A DNA stretch of 64,000 nucleotides from Codonopsis lanceolata (lineage: Eukaryota; Streptophyta; Magnoliopsida; Asterales; Campanulaceae): positions 39,980,331 through 40,044,330 of the forward strand of contig CM028377.1 in NCBI GenBank assembly GCA_013146195.2, read 5' to 3'. Below, in pieces: positions 23,319-35,054 of the stretch (positions within the stretch are counted from its first letter, which is position 1; the number at the start of each line of letters is the position of its first letter). The notes beneath the pieces are model-generated. The model was not told the origin of the DNA. It ran no database searches and saw nothing but the letters and a program-made list of their open reading frames with translations. Made by a program: the position numbers and the translations under genes.

Positions 23319-26300
23319 AGAAAATGTTTTGCAAAACAGTTAAGGTTTTTGTGTTCTTTATTTTCTAGAAGAAATTTTCGGAGCTTTCTGAGTCATCCAC
23401 ACAGTCTTCGGCAATCTTCCAATTCTTCTAGTCATTCTAGAACAAAATTGTTTTGAAACCATTTTAGAAGTATTTTTGAAATATTATTTGAAAAGCTATC
23501 AATATTCTTAAATGTTTATGTCAAAAATATCGTTACACAAGGTTGATCAGCAGTGTGAAATGTCTGAAACCAATTTTGATGATTAGTTTCAGTAGAGTGT
23601 GAAGAGTACTGATACGAGATTGTGAACGACAGAGATTGAAGTTTGCAGTTCAAGAAATTGTGAACGGCAGAGGTGGAAGTCTGCAGTTCAAATTTGACCG
23701 GCAGACATTGAGGTCTGCCGTTACAACTGATAACTTTAAGGAAGTATGCAACAATAATGAAAGTCTGCTAATACCAATTAATGGTTATGCGTGGTTATCA
23801 GTCTTTTTAACACACTAAAGATGACATCTATAGAATAGCCATTATACCAATTGAATATAATGTTCAAGAAGGATGGAAGTTTACTGATATTTGATAGTTG
23901 AAGGATACCAATTGATGAATGATATCGATCATTGAAACATATGTGATCAGTAAACTAGAGATTGAGGTATGCCGATGTCGAATGAATGGATGACAAGGGA
24001 GTCGGCATAGATGAGGGTCTGCTGATGAAAGAGGTCAGCAAGAGTAAAATCTGCTAAAACAAAGTGTATATATGTAAGTTTCGCAGATAAGAAGATTTGC
24101 TGAAAAAGGATGGAACATCAGATATTGAGGTCTACCGATACCAAATGAAAGATGAGTTTTACAGCAAGCTTTTCCTTTGGAATGCCTTGGCTTCTGGAAG
24201 GATGGACCATAAGCTTCATCGGAAATGAGGACGAAACAGAAGTGGAGGGAGAGTCAAATTCTTCTTTCTATATGAAAGCAGCAGCAGCAGTTGCAACAGT
24301 AGTATCGGTACTTGAAGATGACTTCTGCAGTTGGCTCCTTCTCACTGGTATAGTACTTGCGTTTCGATCCTTTTTGGAGAGAGAGGGTCTGCAGGTGTCT
24401 GGTGTAGACGCGGTAGAATGAAGAGTGCCGGCAGACTTCCTTTATGCCTTAGCAGCTGTTAGGAAGTTCAGCTGCTTCATCAACAATGATTAACTGATGA
24501 CTATGCTTTTTCATAATAGAATCCCAGTTGAATGATAAGAGTATTTAGAAGCAAAACGAAAGACAACAACCATTCAAGTTAGAGCACTTGGATCACAGAG
24601 AAGCAAGTAGCTCATACTTGGTTTGGCTGAAGGTTCTGAAGAAGAAGAATGAATTTTGCTTCAAGGTCAACAGCTAAGATGATGACTAACCTTTTTAGGA
24701 AGGGAGTCATCTTTGTCCAAGACAACAAAAACAAGAAAGAATTTAGAGCAATGTTTGTCTTTGTGCAGAGGAAGCAGTAGATAAGAAAAAGAATAGAAAA
24801 GATTGTTTTTTTTTTCTCGAAAGGTCGTTGTTTCAACGGCAGAGGTAAGGTCTACCGTTGAAGCTATAGAGACCTGAAATTATTGATGAGAATTAAGATT
24901 CATCTTAACATCATGGGTTGAGATGAGATCTTCAATTCATGATGAAGTAGTTGCAGGGTATGCAGTTCCTTCTAAGAAATCCAAAACTGAAGTTATCCAT
25001 ATTCCAAAACTAAAATATATTTATTATGTTGAATAGGAGTACTTATGTTTAAGGATTGGTTTGCTGTTGGGTTAACAGCAGAGTTATATTTGCTGTTTTG
25101 AATTCGGAACACAATTTTATAATAAGTACAGATACCGAAATCATAGGCAAGATTTCATGTTATCAAGGAATATTCATACAAAAGCAGATAGACATGAAGT
25201 AAAGATGCTATGAACAAGTTCTCATTTAGATCAAAATAAACTCGAATATAAAGAGGATCTAAAGATTACAAAGTTCATTACAACTTCCGATGACTTAACT
25301 ACTCCTTTTAAACAACTAATCTAAACACCTGATACAATTCTAAAATAAGGATGCTACAAGGAGATGTCTATGAAGACCATGGACCCAAATTCAGCTAATC
25401 GGTTGGCAAACTGAATATAGGTCCAAATCAAGGGACTTCAGATGACCCAAGGGGAACGGGACTCAAAGTCGAAAGAGGCAGCCAAGCGGAATCTTTACAT
25501 TCTGAAAAATGCAGATATGTGATCCTGTCGCCTCCTCTTCCTTCTCCCATTAGCTAGCTCTCAAGCCAGGGTGACCTTCACAAACTCGCAAGACTTCCTT
25601 TCTAAAGTCTGCTGTTGTGAAAAGAGCTAATCTCGTGAGAGAAGCATGTCAACGAAGGATCAAGTAGAATGTTTATGAGGCCTTGAAGAAGTGGCTGACA
25701 TGAGCATGGTCACTGGAATCTGGGAGAGGCATGCTAAATGGTTGTTAAGGAAATTCTTCATACAAGAGGAATCCTTGAAACTAACCAAACAACTTTTGAA
25801 GAATAGGAAGAGTAATTCCAAGTTGTTGAGAAGAAGCCTTGATCTAGTGCTAAGAATTCTCCTAAGTAACATATTTGAAGAAAGGGATTTTGTATCAGTG
25901 TCTATCATAGTGTTTGGGGGTAGTTTGCGAATGATAGAGAAGAAGGAAAGAATGTCTAATGTCTCTATAAATACTCGCTGAGGCAAGACAGTGAACCGAC
26001 TTATTTAAGAGTGAATAGTCCCTTCAACCACTCTCATTAAAGTTATACGGGGAAGAGTGAGAGTTGGTATTAATTTCTAGATATCCGGTAAAGTTTCTTC
26101 TTTGGAAAGCTAAAAGGTTTTGAAAAGAAGGTTCAACTTTCTTGAGAGGATAAAACGTCTTTAAAAGGATAAACCTTTTTAAGAGGGATTTGACAGAACA
26201 CTTCCTTTTTCAGAAGATTGTTTTGGGAAATACAATTCTCATATTTCAAGGTCATTTTTATCTTTACCGGGATTCTATGAAATTTGTCTTTAGTTTTTAA

Positions 26301-27727
26301 GAAATAGTCAATTTCTAAAGCGTTACCTCAACCTTTGTAGAAATTGCTAAAATACCAATGTAGTTTGCACATTGTCTACTAAGGTGAAAACTTCTATAAG
26401 TCAGCACATAGAACTGAGCTTATGAAGTATTGAGCAACAGGAGAGTACATCAAAGAAAATGGCTTGATGAAGTCAGAGAAATTTTCAATTGAAAATGAGA
26501 CACCAAACAAGATGAGTAATTCATAGATCACACTTTTGCAGGAAAGGGAAATAAGCAAAGTATGACAGATAACATTACTTAAGCTTTATATTTGCTGGAA
26601 AATAATAGATAATGACAGAGCAAGCAAATATCAAGCTATGCAAAGATGATATATTCATGATCATGATTAACTGGGAATCATAAGCGAGAATCAATGATAT
26701 ATCATAGTCCAGAAAGAGGAAGATTTGACTGAATCAGGTGAATAAGGTCATGTACTTTCAGTCAAGCAAAGCTTTTAAAATAGGAAGAGTGATAATAAAG
26801 TGTGCTTACTGATCTTGAGAGAATATGCATTCCTGAATAAGAATCAAGAAGATCATTAGCAAGATTTTATGAGCTTTAGGAAGCTTCAGAAAAATCTAGA
26901 TACTGGAACAAGTATTTCAAGAAGATCCGAGATAAAGAAATATTGGATCTTGAATTTCTCATTCTCCCTTGGTCTTTTTGTGCAAAGAAACGATTTTAAG
27001 AAGGAGCACAAGACAGGGGATGTACCTTTTTGACAGTTATCTGGATCGAGGTAGATGTTCTTCAGTTGATGCCTTTTGAATCTGAGCTGATAAGTCTGTA
27101 GTAGATGTTGCCTATAGAATAGATTTCCTTTGCAATCAACTTGTAAGATATTTGATTCATATTTTCTTTTGGATTCAAATAATTCTTTGAAATGTAGGCC
27201 AAGTTCCCAGAAACTAAATATCATATAACATAAGGATCAATCAATGTTTCATGATATAGAGTTTTTGACTCTTAACCTTTTTCAAGAGAATAGATAGGAA
27301 TTATTTTAAAATTCTTTCACAATAACGTTTCAGAATTTAAAGAAAAAATTTTCTCTCGAGAAGGTGTTGGATTGATTTCAATCGTTAGCCTCGTGTCAAG
27401 GGAACTTGAATCATAAATCCTTTTAATTGAAGCATCCATCTGAGAATTTTTCATCCGGGAATAGTTATTCATAGTGCCAATTGATATACATATCTGTCAT
27501 ATGAATAATTGTCCCACATTCATCATAGTAATCTTCTATCTCATGAAATTTTTGAAACCAAAGTAATTTTTCAAAATAAGTATATTTTTCAAAAAATTAT
27601 CTCAAACTGAAATCCTTGTCAAAAGTTTTAAAAGATAAAACAAATTTTCTTTTGACATGCATTTGAAGCGAGCATTCGAGGATCACAACTTTCAGGAGGT
27701 TAGTCCTGGCATATAGCTTGAAGAGCC
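23319..27727 (-). mobile_element. non-coding internal region of a Copia-like / LARD-type element
   Basis: 4.4 kb without any recognisable gag or pol, bounded on the right by a primer-binding site and LTR of a minus-strand element. The sequence GTCTGCCG and relatives (ATTGAGGTCTGCCGATAC) recur many times at 23600-24150, and similar words occur in the adjacent LTR. A plus-strand CTATAAATACTC (~25965) resembles an LTR core promoter, so more than one element may be nested here. Left boundary not resolved. Confidence 0.45.
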
Positions 27728-27743
27728 TTGCTCTAATACCAAT
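27728..27743 (-). other. primer-binding site of Copia-like element
   Basis: Minus strand TTGGTATTAGAGCAAGG, one base different from the TGGTATCAGAGC initiator-tRNA site, directly inside the LTR end. Confidence 0.7.
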
Positions 27744-27744
27744 T

Positions 27745-29573
27745 GTTGGTCCATAATAATGCTTAAATAGGCTAGAGGGGGGGGGGGTGAATAGCCTATG
27801 ATGCCGATTTTAAAAACTTTTCTTTTGGATATATATAAAACATAGTTTTAGTGGCAATTGCATTTTATCGAGTTGAGCATGTCTGCCGGTAGAGGCTATC
27901 GGTAGACTTGCTCTAAGTAGAAGTATCAACTCTACCGGTAAACTGGTAGTCAAATCAAAAGCCGGTTAAAAAGAATCAAAACAGCGGAAAGTAAAGAGGC
28001 TTTAGATTTGGAAAAGCCTTAAGTGGCTGTACACGAATATATGTTCAGAACAACATCACACTTAATACTTCCTTTCAAATGCAGATTTAGTAAATCAATT
28101 TGAGAATAACTTTTCTAAAGATAAATTCATTTGTAAAAAGCTCATAGATATATAAGGACTGAGAGATAAAGTATTTAAGAACATATGAATTTATTCAAAG
28201 ATAAATTACATATTACATTAGTCTAAATATACTATATACAGTTTCTGTCTTTATTCTCCCAAGCCTCAATCCTTACTTAATTATCCATTCATGAATATTT
28301 AAGCAGTAAAGGGCAATAGGAGACGAAAACGAGAAATTAATATGAGAAGAGAATTTTCAAGGTCGTTCAGATAAAAGATATCTGAACGATTGAGTGCAAA
28401 GCACTCGTCCTTCCATAATGAATGATTATTGCACAATCAACAGCATTTGTATTGGAATACAAATATGAAGATATGAATGCAATATCTTCAGACAGCTCTT
28501 GATGTTCTTCAAACATTATCTAACATCAATCTTCAGATCTTGATCTCAGTCTATTGAAGTTTCTGATCAATCTCCTCTCTTCTCCAAGCTTTTCTTCCTA
28601 GCAATCCACTGAAAGTGTCTTGCTAAGATCTGGATGATTTTGCAATCTTGTGTGTAGATCTGAGATACGTTGGTGAGGACGATCTCGTTGTAGATCTCTT
28701 TTCTTTGAAGCTCTTGAGTAAGTTCAGTTACTCGTTGCTCATCATCTGATTATCGTCGTCTTGATGATCTGTATTTTGTCTTGGGTAAGAGAGAGGATTT
28801 ATATAGACGGGAGTCAATATGATCGTTGAGAGATGAAGATTTGAAGTTTCTATCCGTTTAGAGATATAGTTGTTGAAGTCTATCGGATAGAGATCTTTGT
28901 CCATAAGATCTTTGACTATTTAGGGTAAAGATTTAGTCATGTAGATCTTGGAACTTGTTGTCTGTCAGACTGTGTTGATAAGTCTCTGAAAAGTAGGTCT
29001 GATGTCTGTTGCACTGTCAGGTGGTCTGTTCAATAAAGTAATTGCTTTTTGACTTTATTAGACCACGTGAGTGAGAGAAAATCTTGTAGCTTTAACTATG
29101 TCAGGCTTTCTGAGGCTTGAACATATTTGACTTGATTTGAACTGCTTCTAGACTTTTCTCTGTAGCACATGCAGAATTAAGTTTGCCGGTGGAATGCTTC
29201 GAGCCAGTGGAATAGGTCTTCCGATTCAGGAGAACATCACTGGTGCGAACAGTTTAACTTGTAGCATGTCTGCCGGTGGTGAGTTTTCAAGATGTTATGA
29301 TCTTATCACTGAAGGCTTCTTGACATAGTTGCAAGTCTTCCAGTGCTTAGTGCATCTGAAGTGCTGATCTGTTCAATCATCATATAGGAAGGTAGGACTT
29401 GATCAAGTCGCACCTAATCTAAGACCTATGTGATATCACACGAGTTACCATGCTAACCGGTATGCATACCTTTTAACCACTCGTGATGACTCACTTGTAA
29501 TGGGGGCAAGCAAATCAACATATATAGAATATGCAAGGTGATAAGTAAATTATCAAGAAGCATATTCCAACAT
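27745..29573 (-). mobile_element. Copia-like (SIRE/Maximus-type) LTR, ~1.83 kb
   Basis: Plus strand TGTTGG...CCAACA gives matching LTR ends. On the minus strand TATATAAAT (28799-28807) is a good TATA box. Close to the primer-binding-site end are a run of 11 Gs (27777-27787) followed by TGAATAGC, and a hairpin-forming TCTGCCGGTAG...TATCGGTAGA (27881-27906). The partner LTR is not in the window. Confidence 0.75.
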
Positions 29574-29665
29574 AGGCACCCAACTCTCCCTTTCGGTCTT
29601 ATTTTAGGGTTTAAAATAAATTAACATGCTTTTAAAATATATAGTCTAGAAGAAATATTTATAAT

Positions 29666-29741
<76 letters not shown>

Positions 29742-30581
29742 CATGCATATATTATATATTATGTATTTACAACATGCATCATTACTTTATTTACATTATT
29801 ATTTATCTAATAATATTACTATCTACGTTGCAGGTATATTATAATATTCTACATTTATATTAATGAGATAAGACAAATAAATTTGTACTTACCTCTTCTA
29901 GCGTGAATGTCTGACCCGGTATATACGCCTAGGCTTAGCCCACTAGGCGCTCGAAGATTTTGATTTGTGCTTCCCCTCTCCTTCCAAGAAAGAAAGTCTT
30001 TCTTCTTGTTGTGTGTTGAGTGTTGAGTGTTGTCTTGTTATTGTTCAGCTTGCTGGAGTGACGGAACGAGGAGACTTTCTTCTTCTTATTTGGCTTCTTC
30101 GGTAGAGGAGGCTTCGGAAGGCGTGTATATGTGAGTGTGTGTTTTTTGTTCGTGAGAAATGAGAGTGCCGAAGGCCTCTATTTATAGGAGAATACGGTCG
30201 ATTAAATGATGGTGTATCTCTCAATTCAGTGCATGGTAAGCCAGGTGGAGGCCTGGGACAAAGACAACGCAGAATGCACGAGGCGGTTGAGGAAACGACA
30301 GCGCTTCAGTGTGCCTGAGGAGGAAGAAAACATGGAGCGGCTCCCATGCATGGGGATCAGCACCCTAGCATGGGGAGCGGCTCCATGTGTGTGATTTTGG
30401 CCACGTTTGGTTTTCAGTCAGGCCCTTCATGTTTGTTTTGTTTTGATTTAACGGCCAATAAGCCCAGTTAACTGAAACACTAACGAAAAATCGATTTTAT
30501 AAGTCCAATAATTTTATAAAATATATATTATCATAATCATAGGACATTTTATCGTGGGGTTACGAAATTGTGGTGTCTACA
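29574..30581 (-). mobile_element. gypsy-type LTR (solo or truncated), minus orientation
   Basis: The minus strand begins TGTAGACACCACAATTTCG (30581 downward), a frequent gypsy LTR start. TATAAATA lies at 30177-30188. A strong 5' splice site GAG/GTAAGTA is at ~29889-29898. The left end is overlaid by the (TA)n tract and the neighbouring Copia LTR, so the boundary is uncertain. Confidence 0.5.
29668..29740. repeat. (TA)n microsatellite
   Basis: An uninterrupted run of about 36 TA units. Confidence 0.95.
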
Positions 30582-31012
30582 GAGCCTCTCAATGACGTAG
30601 TTTGCTAGTGAACACGAATTCACAAGCAGACGAACGTCGTTGATAAGATATAGACTCCCAATTTCGGGATATGCATCACACGAAAAATGTGGTTTATATG
30701 GTATGAGTTTTAGAATGTGTGTAATGCAAGTCGGGGCGTGATGGGATTTCTCCTCCTCCTCTCTTCCTCCTTTTCTTTTCTTTCTTTTTTGTTTTTGTTT
30801 TTGTTTTATTTTTGTTTTTGTGAATTGAAAGACATTATCGAGTGAAATTTAAAAGGGTAATTGATAGAAAAGTAAATGTGGTGTATGTGAAGAGGCGGGT
30901 GTATGTGTATATGTGATGTATATGTATGTGATGGTCGGACTTACCGGGATTGGCTGCCTGCGTATCCTTTTCAGGAATTAGACCAATTGTTGCTCGTCTG
31001 TGTTATCATATC

Positions 31013-31144
31013 ATGTTGTATCAGCCAGAAGGTGTTCTAAAAGTTATGTTGTATCATCCAGAAAGTGTTCAAAAAGTCATGTCGTACAACCCAGAAGGTG
31101 TTCTTAAAGTCATGTCGTATCACCCAGAAGGTATTCCAAAAGTC
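31013..31144 (+). repeat. 33-bp minisatellite, four units
   Basis: Four adjacent units starting at 31013, 31046, 31079 and 31112, each of the type ATGTYGTAYCAYCCAGAAGG + TGTTCTAAAAGTC. The unit is a multiple of three, so the plus strand stays open and encodes an 11-residue repeat (MLYQPEGVLKV-like). It stops 4 bp short of an LTR. Confidence 0.95.
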
Positions 31145-31147
31145 ATG

Positions 31148-32371
31148 TGTTAGTCCCGAAGGGCACAATACTAAGCTAGAAGGGGGGGGGGTTGAATAGC
31201 TTAGTATACACTTAAAACTAATAGTTCCAAAACAAAGTACTTGCAACTTATTGAAAAGGTTGAAAGTAACGGAAGACTTTGGACGGAAGATAAACTAAGT
31301 CTGCTGGTGAAGCACTACCAGTAGACTAGGTTGATTACTGAAGTTTGCTACTGAAAGGAATAAGCTAAGATGAAGAATAATATAAATCAGTAATTAATAG
31401 ATTGTAAAGACCACCGGTGTTTTGAGATGGTTCGTACTATAAAGAGTGCTACGTCCACCACCAAGGCAGTCAACCTTGGATTTCAATGTGTACTATATTT
31501 TCCACTAGTTATATTACAGAAATATCTAATGGATCGTATACAAAATATTTGACTTGTGTTTTGGGGGTGGGGAAATCAATATCTAGAAGAACTGAATATT
31601 CAAAGTGCAGAAGAATAGTAAAGAGTACAACAATAAGAAGTAAATGATCAATAGTTGATGCAAATCTTGTTGTTGTTGTTGAGGACTTCGTTGATCAGTT
31701 AATGATCTCTTGAATGCGCTGAGTATAAAGACTTGATGTTGTTCAATAGATTCAGATCATTGTTTTCTTTAGTCTTCAATTGCAGTATTTATATTTGAGC
31801 ATCCTTAAGACCGTTGTAGAAGATGAAGTGAGTAATAGCTCTATTAGGTTGTGAGCTTTAAATGTCGGGAGCTGCTTTATTGACTTCATCTCTGAGTTAG
31901 AACTGATCAGGGTATGGAGATGAGCAGTTGCTGGAACTAGCAGGTGGGAGACAAATATATTTGCAGACCTGCAGTAGTTGGTACAGTTTATTTGTGTTAG
32001 ACTGTAAACTTGCTCTACCATGTACAGGAGGCGAAAGTCTTCACTTGTTCGGAAAAGCTGGAAAGACGTGTCTTGGAAGTCAGGAATTGATGATGATGGA
32101 TTTAATTAAAATTCGAACCATGGATAGCTGAATTAAATAATCCACTTGAGCTTGATATCCGGATAATCTTGACATGTCATGCTGTCCGAGTGCAGACAAG
32201 GTCTGCTGGTGAAGCCTTCTGCCGAAACCTGTGAAGTCTAAAAACTATTCTAAATGCAAAGTTCTATGCACAGTTACCACGCTAACTGGTACACAACCCA
32301 TTTAGCCACTAAGTATAGAACCTAATGTAATGAATGAGTAAATGCAAATTAAGATACAATTGGAAACAACA
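31148..32371 (-). mobile_element. Copia-like LTR, ~1.22 kb, minus orientation
   Basis: Plus strand TGTTAG...AACAACA. Beyond its right end the minus strand has the polypurine tract ATGCAAATAGGAGGAAAT (32372-32389), so this is the 3' LTR of a minus-strand element. A TATAAATA motif lies at ~31788-31796 on the minus strand. A G10-11 run plus TTGAATAGC (31182-31200) and a TCTGCTGGTG...CTACCAGTAGA hairpin (31300-31325) mirror the LTR at 27745. Confidence 0.75.
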
Positions 32372-32591
32372 ATTTCCTCCTATTTGCATTTGGTCATCAT
32401 TACTTACAAGTGAGGGCTATGAAAGGTCTAGGATAGATAATAGCATGTCAGATAAATACTTTTAAGTTTTATAACAGCAGACATGCCTCTATCAAAAAGA
32501 TCACCTTAAATGTAACAACTAATCTAGGTGCTTACAACAGAAGAGATTTAAGGAACAAGCCCAAGGATTAGAGTAAACAATTTAAATAAAT

Positions 32592-32888
32592 TTAAACTGG
32601 ATGTTTAAATTCTACACATATATATGAAATAAAATAACAACAGAATTTAAACAGTAGAGAATTTTTGAAAAGGAATGAACTTTTCATAGACCGCATTTTT
32701 TTCTCCTCCGTGATGGCCAGATCATGCTCGCGCTCGGCTGCCATTCGATCATGCGCTACTTCGAGAGCTTGTTCATTGAGCTGTAGTACAGGAAGGCGTC
32801 CGTGACCCAGGTGGAGGGTTATGCTATGAAAGAGCTGGTAGAAGAGAGTTGAGCAGAGTCTGACACACTCGTTGCGCTGAGCCTCCAT
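32592..32888 (-). pseudogene. C-terminal remnant of the ORF before the 3' LTR (SIRE env-like?)
   Basis: 98-codon frame ending ~200 bp upstream of the polypurine tract. It contains an Ala/Glu/Lys helix (EVAHDRMAAEREHDLAITEE) likely to form a coiled coil. SIRE-class Copia elements carry an extra ORF exactly here, so that identity is inferred from position, not similarity. Confidence 0.4.
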
Positions 32889-32999
32889 ATTGATCTTTAG
32901 ATTGGTAGACTCGTGCCTAATATCTCCAAACTTGGTCCAAACATCCTCTTGAAATTGTCGGAGGATGGCTGCATTCTTATCAACAGCCCTCCAGCTCCT

Positions 33000-33804
33000 C
33001 CAAATCCATATCTATTGATGAGTCTCTTCTCACTCCTTCTCAATTGGCCTCCAGAAAGACAAGGAAACAATAGGCCATTATAACTAAGGCACTTCAACAA
33101 CCAATTGGCAGAAAGATTATATTTCTTGATAAGTCTCCTGAATCTGAACTAGCACCCACATCTCATGTTCTTGCATATCTAATGTCTACCTTCTTTCCAG
33201 CTGACCCTGAGGATGAAGGCATTCAAACGTTTAAGCTATTCTCAGATGCTCCCAGACTTCTCACTCACCTGCTACTGAGCCTACTGACCCTTCTCCACCT
33301 GCTACACTTTCTGATTCTATAAAGCTGGACCTGCTCTACATACATCATCTACAGATGAAAGCATCTTACAAGCATCACACCAATCAGCTTGCCACTCTCC
33401 AACAACAAGTATCATCCATTCTTCCCAATTTTGTGCAGATTATCACAGCAGAAGTTCAGAATGCTATTGCTACTGGTGCACCTCGGGAGCCCTATATGGA
33501 TGATTGGAGGTCCATTCTCCTTTATCAGAAGGAATGGGCTAACAGGACTTTCAATGTTGAAGCTGACATGCTTCAACCCATTCAGGAGGAGAAGAAATAG
33601 AGAGCTCGAGCTGATGCATTTATAGCTGAGAACAAAATCCTTAGACATAGATTGGGTCTCAAACCATCTCAGTCAGTGACTGCAGAGCCTGAAGCTGAAA
33701 AGGAACCAGAAGCTGCTGACAAGGAACAAGAAGCTAATGTTGGTCCATCATCTGCAACTCAAGCTGACAAGCCTGTTGAAGGATCCAAATCAACAGACAA
33801 ATGA
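33000..33804 (+). pseudogene. opposed Copia-like 3' ORF remnant (SIRE env-like?)
   Basis: On the plus strand 33355-33597 is open (ATLQQQVSSILPNFVQIITA, WANRTFNVEADMLQPIQEE). An in-frame TAG occurs at 33598, and the frame then stays open to the TGA at 33802 (ENKILRHRLGLKPSQ, then a Glu/Ala-rich tail). It ends ~200 bp before a plus-strand polypurine tract, as the minus-strand ORF at 32592 does before its own tract. Confidence 0.45.
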
Positions 33805-34017
33805 TCAAACTCAAAACTCAACTCACTCAAACTTTTAAACTCTTTAAGACACTGGTTTAACTTATAGAAGACAATTATTTACTCTTTGGCTTTTAATTTC
33901 TATAACTTAAAATTATCTCTTATCTACTTGGCTTACTAACATCTATTTTGCAGGATTATAAGTTCTCTAATTTGCTCTCCACTTTAAGTGAATGATTTTA
34001 AGCAAATAGGAGGAGAT

Positions 34018-35054
34018 TGTTAAATCTTGCTTAAATTAAATTTGCTTAAAATCATTATATTTTTATTCAGCTAGAACTTATAATTTATTTGGTTAAGTAT
34101 ATTGGTCAGCTTGCAGTATATTCCTGTTAGCTACTTAGAAGTAGCTGATCCTCGTTTTTAAAGAGTTGGCTTCCTTACCTTCTCTGCTCAAACATTTCTT
34201 AGTACTGACACTAACCTGTTTTGTGCTATAATAGATCTTACTGTTCTTTATCTTTTAAATAGGATCCCTATGATCTTGTAAGAAGATACTTCCGAATTTG
34301 TGACACTTTTCAAATTCAAAAGTGTTTCTAACAGGCTGCACTTCAAGTTCATCTATAAATACCCATAAGAACCTCTTGAAGAAATGATTTAAAGCATTCA
34401 TACTTTCAAATAGCAGATTATCTACTTGAAGTGCCTCATCCTTCAAAACTTTAGCTAGATGGCATTAATTGTTATTTCTTTTCTAATTATTGTTTTGACA
34501 ATCACTGAATTACTTCTTTCATATTCTTTAGGGAATCAGTTTGATTGTCTCACGAGTGTGATTGTCTTTCGATCATACTCCATAAACACTAATCTTTGTT
34601 GTACACTGATCCATTAAAGATCACTTATATTTTTAATAATATTAGTGCACTTCAAAAATCCAAGTTTGACCAACTTGGTAGTGGACGTAGCCGTTTTTAC
34701 TGTGAACCACTTCAATTCCTTTGTCTGTTATTTCATCAGCTCTTACAAACTGATCTAACACTTAAGAAGTCTTAATCTACTTAAGTGTCAGCCAGTTCCT
34801 TACATAAATTGTTTACTTATTTGTTTTGATAAATTGTTTTTCAGCACTTTTCTTGTATCTTGTGATCTATTTTCAAAAGCATGTAAGTGTGTTAGCCAAC
34901 TGACCACTATTTTCGGTTTGGTCTTCAACGTAGGCTTCTTTAAAACATCAGCTGGCTGACAAAATTATTCATTTCCGTTGCAACTTTTGTAGTTTTTCAA
35001 AACTACCCTCAAAATTTTAGAAAAGGCTATTTAACCCCCCCTTTAGCCTTATCA
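34018..35054 (+). mobile_element. Copia-like 3' LTR, plus orientation
   Basis: The polypurine tract GCAAATAGGAGGAGAT (34002-34017) directly precedes TGTTAAATC. TATAAATACCC lies at ~34355. Near the right end, TATTTAACCCCCCCTTTAGCC corresponds inverted to the G-run/TGAATAGCC signature of the other two LTRs. The right end is placed at ATCA/GTTG, tentatively. Confidence 0.65.

Noticed and set aside
24152..24421. 89-codon frame
   Set aside because: Inside retroelement-derived non-coding DNA; no motif.
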